Shown here piece by piece: positions 1-5,035 of a stretch of 7,166 nt of DNA. The stretch spans positions 1-7,166 of the forward strand of contig CACFLM010000033.1 of the NCBI GenBank assembly GCA_902567145.1, in the 5' to 3' direction. This stretch comes from an uncultured Alphaproteobacteria bacterium. Lineage in GTDB: Bacteria > Pseudomonadota > Alphaproteobacteria > TMED127. The first letter of the stretch is position 1; each line of letters starts with the position of its first letter. The translations under genes were made by a program, and so were the position numbers. The notes below the pieces were generated by a model, which saw only the letters and a list, made by a program, of their open reading frames with translations, ran no database searches and was not told the DNA's origin.

Positions 1-78
1 CTGAATAAAGATAAAATCTCCTTTTTGCAAGAAGTCTTTTACAGTGAAAGAAATTTTAAGAATTATTTTTCTGTTTAG
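1..78 (+). CDS. Possible C-terminal tail of a gene entering from the left edge
   Basis: A frame open from the first base reads 25 codons and stops at TAG 76-78; it begins LNKDKISFLQEVF and ends KNYFSV. Its last 23 bases overlap the end of the DUF502 gene on the opposite strand, so the two genes would be convergent. In several alphaproteobacteria DUF502 genes lie next to recG, and a RecG tail is one candidate, but the residues are too few to recognise. In AT-rich DNA a stop-free run of this length is not rare. The alternative is that positions 1-55 are a spacer or the start of a - strand gene: on that strand an AGGAG-like site lies near 18-22, but no ATG, GTG or TTG follows it inside the window. 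Confidence 0.3.
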   Translation: MNKDKISFLQEVFYSERNFKNYFSV

Positions 79-679
79 ATTCTAACTTAATGATCCCAGC
101 AGACACAATTGTTTTAATGGCGTCATCGACACTGACATTTAGTTTTTTTAATTCATTATTAGGAACCATTAATAAGAAACCGGAAGTTGGATTTGGAGTC
201 GTTGGAATAAAAACATTAGTCAACCTTTTACTTAATTTTTTTTTAATTTCTCCTTCAACTTCACCTGTTGTAAATCCAACAACCCAAACACCCTTTCTAG
301 GATATTCAACTAAAACAGCTTCGCGAAAAGCATCAGAGTTTGTTTTTAGGATGGTTTCTAATATTTGTTTGATTGTTTTATAAAAAACTTTTATGAATGG
401 AATCTTCTGTATTATTGAATCAGTCTTTTTTAGTATCCAAGAACCAAAAAAATTTGCTGTAAGTGAACCTATAATAACCAGAAATAAGACTAATATAATC
501 AAACCCAAACCTGGAACATCTCTTGGCAAATAAACATTTGGATTTAAATAGTAAGGGATAATTGGTGTGACTAGTCTATCGAATAGTTTTACAAGAGATA
601 TAACGATCCAAAAGGTAATTACAACAGGGGCTGTAACCAGTATACCGGTGAGAAAGTAATTTTTAATTTTAGCCCACAT
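56..679 (-). CDS. DUF502 family inner-membrane protein
   Basis: This is a 207-residue membrane protein of the DUF502 family, whose biochemical role is unknown. Two hydrophobic helices are visible, at about residues 9-31 (starting FLTGILVTAPVV) and 57-78 (GLGLIILVLFLVII). A soluble domain follows with the family hallmarks: IPFIKVFYKTIKQ at 93-105, VEYPRKGVWVVGFTTG at 124-139, and VFIPTTPNPTSGFLLMVP at 156-173. The start was chosen at 679 (MWAKIKNYF) because AAGGA lies 6 nt upstream, the hydrophobic segment begins soon after, and the 26 extra codons of the longer frame (up to 757) only translate the tRNA gene and the short gap after it. The gene begins 17 nt after the tRNA-Lys CCA with no visible terminator between, so co-transcription is likely. 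Family assignment is firm; the function is not known. Confidence 0.9.
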   Translation of the reverse strand: MWAKIKNYFLTGILVTAPVVITFWIVISLVKLFDRLVTPIIPYYLNPNVYLPRDVPGLGLIILVLFLVIIGSLTANFFGSWILKKTDSIIQKIPFIKVFYKTIKQILETILKTNSDAFREAVLVEYPRKGVWVVGFTTGEVEGEIKKKLSKRLTNVFIPTTPNPTSGFLLMVPNNELKKLNVSVDDAIKTIVSAGIIKLESKQKNNS

Positions 680-685
680 CCTGTT

Positions 686-690
686 TCCTT
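686..690 (-). promoter_or_regulatory. Ribosome binding site deciding the DUF502 start
   Basis: On the - strand AAGGA is followed by six bases and then ATG at 679-677. It is one of the best Shine-Dalgarno matches in the window. It fits entirely within the gap between the tRNA CCA end (697) and the start codon, and so supports the shorter start over the frame running back into the tRNA. Confidence 0.75.
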
Positions 691-696
691 GTGAAT

Positions 697-772
697 TGGT
701 ACGCCCGATGAGGCTCGAACTCATGACAACTCCCTTAAAAGGGGAGTGCTCTACCAACTGAGCTACGGGCGC
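697..772 (-). tRNA. tRNA-Lys (anticodon UUU)
   Basis: The - strand reads a complete 76-nt cloverleaf. The acceptor stem is GCGCCCG/CGGGCGU and the D arm is GCUC/GAGC with the loop AGUUGGUA. The anticodon stem CUCCC/GGGAG holds the loop CUUUUAA, giving anticodon UUU (plus-strand 737-739). The variable loop is UUGUC, the T arm AUGAG/CUCAU with loop UUCGAGC, the discriminator A, and CCA is encoded in the DNA. It decodes AAA and AAG, which are very abundant in this AT-rich genome. The first acceptor pair is a G1-U72 wobble. The tRNA lies between the isomerase gene and the DUF502 gene on the same strand, probably as the leading part of a tRNA-mRNA transcript processed by RNase P and 3' nucleases. 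Confidence 0.97.
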
Positions 773-787
773 AATATTAATAAGGAT

Positions 788-816
788 ATAATAAAATTAT
801 ACTTATTTCACAACAA
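788..816 (-). promoter_or_regulatory. Putative sigma-70 promoter for tRNA-Lys/DUF502
   Basis: On the - strand TTGTTG (811-816) and TATTAT (788-793) are separated by exactly 17 bases. This resembles the TTGACA/TATAAT consensus, with the -10 matching 5 of 6 and the -35 matching 3 of 6. Transcription would start near 781, about 9 nt before the tRNA 5' end. A second TATAAT lies at 796-801 on the same strand but lacks a convincing -35. The 53-nt gap between the isomerase stop and the tRNA shows no G+C-rich hairpin that could end the upstream operon, so read-through from that operon is also possible. Confidence 0.4.
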
Positions 817-825
817 AAATTTAAA

Positions 826-1353
826 TTATTTTGATCTAATAGTAATAATCTTTGTAGGGTTTCTAAGTACTTGACCATTTTGCCCCTTACCCTCTGGTAT
901 CCTGTCAATTAAGTTCATACCTTCAATAACCTTTCCCCAAACAGTATACTTACCATCCAAAAAGGGGTGACTATCATAACATATAAAAAATTGACTATCT
1001 GCTGAATCGGGGTCATTGGCTCTTGCCATTGAAACAATTCCTCTTTGATGCTTTATATCGTTAAATTCAGCTTTAATATTTTGTCCACTTCCACCTGTAC
1101 CATCACCATTTGGATCACCGCCTTGTGCCATAAAACCAGATATCACTCTATGAAATATTAAACCGTCATAAAACCCACTCTCAGACAGTTCTACAATTCT
1201 TTGGACTGTATTAGGTGCTTTCTCGGGAAAAGTCTGGATCTTAACTACACCCTTTTCCAAAATCATATGAAGAATTGGAGATTCTACAGCAATGGAATTT
1301 GAATATACAAAAAATAAGCATGTCTTAACAAAGTATCTTAAAAATCTTAACAT
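826..1353 (-). CDS. Cyclophilin-type peptidyl-prolyl cis-trans isomerase, probably exported
   Basis: This 175-residue cyclophilin catalyses cis-trans isomerisation of Xaa-Pro bonds during protein folding. Catalytic-site motifs are clear: FHRVISGFMAQGGDP at 67-81 gives R69, F74, M75 and Q77 (equivalent to human CypA R55, F60, M61, Q63), and SQFFI at 120-124 gives Q121 and F123. FLDGKYTVWGKV starts at 131, with Phe at the CypA W121 position and Tyr at the H126 position; the Phe is usual in bacterial cyclophilins and usually weakens cyclosporin binding. The first 22-25 residues (basic [10 protein letters not shown], then TCLFFVYSNSIA) look like a signal peptide, so periplasmic action is likely but not certain. 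The start at 1353 has AAGGA 7 nt upstream and overlaps the coaD stop by 1 nt (TAATG), which favours it over Met30. It is the last gene of the ssb-gyrA-coaD operon. Confidence 0.93.
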   Translation of the reverse strand: MLRFLRYFVKTCLFFVYSNSIAVESPILHMILEKGVVKIQTFPEKAPNTVQRIVELSESGFYDGLIFHRVISGFMAQGGDPNGDGTGGSGQNIKAEFNDIKHQRGIVSMARANDPDSADSQFFICYDSHPFLDGKYTVWGKVIEGMNLIDRIPEGKGQNGQVLRNPTKIITIRSK

Positions 1354-1859
1354 TATTTTTCCTTTCTCTTAATTTCAAACATTTCAAGAACATTTTGTGG
1401 AACAAAGTTTTTAATTTCTCCACCATAAAAAGCAATTTCTTTGACAAATCTTGCAGAAGTTAATTGAAGGTTTTCAGAAGCCATTAAAAAAATTGTTTCG
1501 ATGTTTGGACCTAACTTAGAGTTCATACCAGCCATCTGAAATTCATATTCAAAATCTGCTACAGCTCTTAAACCTCTTATTATAACTTTAGCATCACATT
1601 TTTTTGCATGCTCAACAAGTAAATTATCAAAACCAACCACCTCAATTAAACAGTTATTGGTATCCATTTCAACAATGGCATCTTTAATCATTTGTACTCT
1701 TTCAGCAAGACCAAAAACAGGTTTCTTATGCTTATTCTCAGCAACACTTATTATAAGTTTATTAACTATATGTGATGCCCTTACAATTATATCCATATGA
1801 CCAAAAGTGATTGGATCAAAAGTCCCTGGATAAATTCCTGTAATAAAGTTGTTATTCAT
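1353..1859 (-). CDS. coaD: Phosphopantetheine adenylyltransferase
   Basis: CoaD transfers AMP from ATP to 4'-phosphopantetheine, giving dephospho-CoA and pyrophosphate, the penultimate step of coenzyme A synthesis in the cytoplasm. The 168-residue length is normal for the bacterial enzyme. The nucleotidyltransferase signature [17 protein letters not shown] occupies residues 8-24, with the catalytic T/HxGH-type motif T18-F-G-H21. [11 protein letters not shown] spans 45-55, the highly conserved [12 protein letters not shown] is at 95-106, and [10 protein letters not shown] at 134-143 matches the ISSSLVKE region of E. coli CoaD with alphaproteobacterial-looking substitutions. Its ATG lies inside the gyrA stop region (8-nt overlap, ATGAATAA), with only a weak GAAGAAA upstream, so translation is probably coupled to gyrA. 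Identification is firm. Confidence 0.97.
   Translation of the reverse strand: MNNNFITGIYPGTFDPITFGHMDIIVRASHIVNKLIISVAENKHKKPVFGLAERVQMIKDAIVEMDTNNCLIEVVGFDNLLVEHAKKCDAKVIIRGLRAVADFEYEFQMAGMNSKLGPNIETIFLMASENLQLTSARFVKEIAFYGGEIKNFVPQNVLEMFEIKRKEK
1361..1365 (-). promoter_or_regulatory. Ribosome binding site of the isomerase gene, inside the coaD 3' end
   Basis: AAGGA on the - strand is followed by 7 bases and the ATG at 1353-1351. It lies in the last codons of coaD, and with the TAATG stop/start overlap it points to translational coupling. It supports the long, signal-peptide-bearing start of the isomerase. Confidence 0.65.
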
Positions 1860-4488
1860 TTTCTTCTAGCTTGGCAACAGAAACTACTTTCTCTTCATCA
1901 GAAACATTAAAAAGAGTAACACCTTGAGTTTGTCTGCCCCCAATTCTTACATCATTGACAGGACATCTGATTATCTTACCCTTATCGGTTACCAAAACTA
2001 ACTGATCAGTATGATTTATTGGGAACGACGCTACAACCTGACTTCCGTTTCTTTCACTTAGCTGCATATTAGCTATGCCTAGCCCTCCTCTTTTAGTTTT
2101 TCTGTACTCGAAAGCTGAACTTCTTTTTCCAAACCCCTTGTCTGTAACACTTAAAATAAACTCTTCATTAGACTTGAGGTCTTCAAATTTATTTTCATTG
2201 ATATTTTTGTCTTCTATTTTTTCATTTTTTCTCATTAAAGCGCTTATTCTTAAATATTCATCCCTCTCACTTACGTCAAAATCAATACCATTCAAAATTG
2301 CAAGAGAAATGACAGAATCATCTTTAGCTAGTTTTATACCTCTAACACCTATAGATGATCTGCCAGAAAATACTCTTAAATCTTTACATGAAAATCTTAT
2401 ACATTTACCTAGTCTAGTTGAAAGAAATATATTATCGTCTTCCGAGCAAGTTAAGACATTCACCAACTTGTCTTGATCATTTAATTTCATTGCAATTTTT
2501 CCATTCGCATTGATATTGTGAAAATCTGTTAACTTATTTCTTCTTATATTTCCGGTAGATGTCGCAAAAATAATATTATTTTGAGATACATCATAAGGCA
2601 TTATAGCGGTAATCTTTTCGCCACTTCTTAAAGGTAATAAATTTACAAGGGCCTTCCCTTTTGAAGTAGGACTACCAATAGGTAATTTATACGTCTTTAA
2701 TCTGTAAACTATGCCTCGAGACGAAAAAAATAATAATGGAGCAAGAGTATTAACTGCAAACACCTCACTTACAAAATCTTCCTGCTTAGTTGTCATACCA
2801 GACCTTCCTTTACCTCCTCGCTTTTGCGCTCTATATGAGTTTAGAGGAACCCTTTTTATATATCCAGTATGTGTCAGAGTGACAACAACATCTTCAGATC
2901 TAATCAAAGACTCATCATCAATAATTTCCTCATTCTCAGAAATTTCAGTTAATCTAGAGGAATCAATCTTTGTTTTAATTTGATTAAGCTCATCAATAAT
3001 AACATTATTTAACTTTTCTTTAGATGATAGAATTTTAAGATAATCATTTATTAATTTTACACACCCTTTCAAATCATCTATTAATTTTGTTCTTTCTAAG
3101 CTAGTAAGCCTGCTGAGTTTAATCTCTAAAATTGATTTAGCTTGAATCTCAGTAATTTTAAAATTACCAGAATCAATTAATTTATTATTATCAAATTCAA
3201 TAAACTCTTTAATAAAATTATCTGATGGTAACTTCCATTTTTCCGAAATGAGTCTATCTTTTGCTTCATTTGAATCCTTTGAGGACCTAATAATTTCAAT
3301 AATTTTATCTATATTCTCAAGGGCAACTGACAAACCAAGAAGAATATGCGCTTTCTCTCTAGTTTTCTTTAAATGATATTTAGTTCTCTTGTAAACAATG
3401 TCTTTTCTAAAGTTTGTGAATAGTTCTAAATATCTTCTCAGATTTAAAAGTTCAGGAACTCCATTGTTAAGGGCTAACATGTTAATACCAAATGAAGTCT
3501 GAAGTGAAGTAAATTTATATAGTTGATTCATTACTACGTCAGCCTGAATATCTCTTTTTAAATCTATTACAACCCTAACGCCTTCTCTATTTGATTCATC
3601 TCTTAATTCAGAGATACCATCTATAATTTTTTCCTTAGCCACTTTGGCAATATTTTCTATCAATTGTGATTTTTTGATTGAGTATGGTATTTCTGAAATA
3701 ATAATAGATTCTCTTCCCTTCTTAGATTGCTCAATAGATGTTTTGGCTCTGATAATTATGGATCCTTTACCCCTCAAATAAGCGTCTCTTATGCCAGATT
3801 TTCCAACAATGATTCCTCCAGTAGGAAAGTCTGGTCCTTTAACAATATCACTTAGATCTTCATCTGAAATATTTGGATTAGAAATTAATTTACAACAAGC
3901 ATCAATAATTTCATTTGGACTGTGAGGAGGAATTTTTGTTGCCATACCCACTGCAATACCTTCAGATCCATTTATCAATAAATTTGGAAACTCTGCAGGA
4001 AGAAGCTCAGGTTCAAACGCGGTTCCATCATAATTTTCCTTAAAATTAACAGTTTCATTATCTATGTCATTTACTAAAAACGAAGCTATTGGTGATAATT
4101 TCGCTTCAGTATACCTCATTGCAGCAGCAGAATCGCCATCCATCGATCCAAAATTACCCTGTCCATCAATTAAAGGAACTCTCATACTAAAATCTTGGGC
4201 CAACCTCACCATTGCATCATAAATTGCAGAATCTCCGTGAGGATGATATTTACCCATTACATCTCCAACAATTCTTGCAGATTTTCTTGAAGGTTTTCCA
4301 GCAGTATATCCAGCTTCGTTCATAGCATATATTATTCTTCTATGAACCGGTTTTAATCCATCACATACATCAGGCAAAGCTCTCGAGACAATAACGCTCA
4401 TAGCATAGTCTAAAAAAGAGCTCTCCATTTCTCTCTCAATAAATATGCTATTGTTATCTAAATTTTCTGGCTTGCTGTCGTCAATCAT
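1852..4488 (-). CDS. gyrA: DNA gyrase subunit A
   Basis: GyrA is the DNA-cleaving and DNA-wrapping subunit of the A2B2 gyrase that introduces negative supercoils using ATP bound by GyrB. The protein has 878 residues, typical of the family. The cleavage domain holds [11 protein letters not shown] at 81-91 and AAAMRYTE at 121-128, with catalytic Tyr126 preceded by Arg125. The quinolone-determining positions equivalent to E. coli S83 and D87 are Ser87 and Asp91, the susceptible type. The wrapping domain begins near 532 and contains the GyrA box QKRGGKG at 555-561. A 40-residue charged insert (about 734-775) precedes the last blades, and a box-like KRGGLG lies at 799-804. The long acidic C-terminal tail of E. 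coli GyrA is absent; the protein ends LEENE. The start lies 12 nt after the ssb stop with no clear Shine-Dalgarno sequence, but the N-terminus aligns with known GyrA. Confidence 0.98.
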   Translation of the reverse strand: MIDDSKPENLDNNSIFIEREMESSFLDYAMSVIVSRALPDVCDGLKPVHRRIIYAMNEAGYTAGKPSRKSARIVGDVMGKYHPHGDSAIYDAMVRLAQDFSMRVPLIDGQGNFGSMDGDSAAAMRYTEAKLSPIASFLVNDIDNETVNFKENYDGTAFEPELLPAEFPNLLINGSEGIAVGMATKIPPHSPNEIIDACCKLISNPNISDEDLSDIVKGPDFPTGGIIVGKSGIRDAYLRGKGSIIIRAKTSIEQSKKGRESIIISEIPYSIKKSQLIENIAKVAKEKIIDGISELRDESNREGVRVVIDLKRDIQADVVMNQLYKFTSLQTSFGINMLALNNGVPELLNLRRYLELFTNFRKDIVYKRTKYHLKKTREKAHILLGLSVALENIDKIIEIIRSSKDSNEAKDRLISEKWKLPSDNFIKEFIEFDNNKLIDSGNFKITEIQAKSILEIKLSRLTSLERTKLIDDLKGCVKLINDYLKILSSKEKLNNVIIDELNQIKTKIDSSRLTEISENEEIIDDESLIRSEDVVVTLTHTGYIKRVPLNSYRAQKRGGKGRSGMTTKQEDFVSEVFAVNTLAPLLFFSSRGIVYRLKTYKLPIGSPTSKGKALVNLLPLRSGEKITAIMPYDVSQNNIIFATSTGNIRRNKLTDFHNINANGKIAMKLNDQDKLVNVLTCSEDDNIFLSTRLGKCIRFSCKDLRVFSGRSSIGVRGIKLAKDDSVISLAILNGIDFDVSERDEYLRISALMRKNEKIEDKNINENKFEDLKSNEEFILSVTDKGFGKRSSAFEYRKTKRGGLGIANMQLSERNGSQVVASFPINHTDQLVLVTDKGKIIRCPVNDVRIGGRQTQGVTLFNVSDEEKVVSVAKLEENE

Positions 4489-4500
4489 AAGTAGTTTTTA

Positions 4501-4962
4501 TTAAAAGGGAACTTCGTCTTCGATATCAAAGTCTTGTGTACTATCTTCTATCTTTTTTTCTAAATTAGAATTCTCTACATTAGGAGAGTTTATTTTCTGA
4601 AAGTCATCCGACTTATTATCAAGCATGGAAAGATGGCAATTATATCCCTGTAAAACAACTTCTGTAGTTGTTTTTTCGATACCGGCCTGATCTGAATACT
4701 TTCTTGTTCTAATTTGACCTTCAAGGTAAATTAAAGATCCTTTTTTAAGAAACTTTTCAACAATTTCTGATAAACCCGGAGAGAATATTACTATTTTATG
4801 CCAGTCGGTTCTTTCTTTTTTCTCGTTAGTATTCTTATCTTTCCAAGTTTCTCCTGTTGCTAAGGAGAACCTTGCAATCTTGGTTCCTTCTTGAGACACA
4901 CGGATCTCAGGGTCACCACCAAGTCTTCCTAATAATATAACTTTATTAACTGATCCTGCCAT
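4501..4962 (-). CDS. ssb: Single-stranded DNA-binding protein
   Basis: SSB coats single-stranded DNA as a tetramer and recruits replication, recombination and repair enzymes. The 153-residue protein has an OB fold over about residues 1-112, opening MAGSVNKVILLGRLGGDPE, with the DNA-stacking aromatics W40, W54 and F60 at their E. coli positions. The place of E. coli W88 is taken by Tyr89 in RTRKYSDQAG. A variable linker follows (about 113-143), rich in Asn, Ser, Asp and Lys. The acidic tip DFDIEDEVPF provides the partner-binding end; it finishes VPF rather than the IPF of E. coli. It is the first gene of the operon with gyrA, coaD and the isomerase, and it diverges from uvrA across a 73-nt spacer. 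No Shine-Dalgarno sequence is visible before the ATG. Confidence 0.97.
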   Translation of the reverse strand: MAGSVNKVILLGRLGGDPEIRVSQEGTKIARFSLATGETWKDKNTNEKKERTDWHKIVIFSPGLSEIVEKFLKKGSLIYLEGQIRTRKYSDQAGIEKTTTEVVLQGYNCHLSMLDNKSDDFQKINSPNVENSNLEKKIEDSTQDFDIEDEVPF

Positions 4963-4978
4963 TGCTATAATAAAAAAA

Positions 4979-4986
4979 ATTATAAT
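4979..4986. promoter_or_regulatory. Palindromic ATTATAAT: possible shared -10 for divergent ssb and uvrA
   Basis: The 8-mer is its own reverse complement, so it carries TATAAT on both strands: 4979-4984 for the - strand (ssb) and 4981-4986 for the + strand (uvrA). For ssb this would give a leader of only about 10 nt. For uvrA the leader would be about 43 nt. I see no good -35 hexamer at 16-18 nt spacing in either direction, and the DNA is so AT-rich that chance matches are expected. A second candidate for uvrA is TATAAA at 5009-5014. Promoters for two outward genes must lie in or near this spacer, but the exact element is a guess. Confidence 0.35.
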
Positions 4987-4990
4987 ATCA

Positions 4991-5005
4991 TATTTAGTCT
5001 AAATA
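4991..5005. promoter_or_regulatory. 15-bp inverted repeat in the ssb/uvrA spacer, possible operator
   Basis: TATTTAG-T-CTAAATA is a perfect 7-bp dyad around T4998. Two mismatched pairs outside it are followed by four more paired positions (ATAT at 4985-4988 and at 5008-5011), so the wider dyad covers 27 bp with 11 of 13 pairs matching. It lies just upstream of the ssb -10 candidate and over the expected uvrA transcription start, where a dimeric regulator could affect both genes. It does not match the LexA boxes I know from E. coli (CTG-N10-CAG) or alphaproteobacteria (GTTC-N7-GTTC). Arms this AT-rich can arise by chance. Confidence 0.35.
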
Positions 5006-5035
5006 AAATATAAATCTTTAAAAAGTTTTAAGTTA

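Noticed and set aside
90..383. Open frame on the + strand opposite DUF502
   Set aside because: It lies wholly inside a clear family member on the other strand, and its translation has no recognisable domain; it is a shadow frame.
697..772. tRNA 3' end as an attachment site for an integrated element
   Set aside because: No integrase, no repeated copy of the tRNA 3' end and no foreign-looking genes are present in the window; the flanking genes are core genes.
773..825. Intrinsic terminator after the isomerase gene
   Set aside because: The gap has AT-only symmetry (AATTTAAATT at 818-827) but no G+C-containing stem followed by a U-tract.
2075..2983. Two + strand open frames (2075-2476 and 2711-2983) opposite gyrA
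   Set aside because: Both are antisense to well-conserved GyrA wrapping-domain sequence and show no family character of their own.
4250..4330. Quinolone-resistance substitutions in GyrA
   Set aside because: The key positions are Ser87 and Asp91, equivalent to the susceptible E. coli S83 and D87, so no resistance change is seen.
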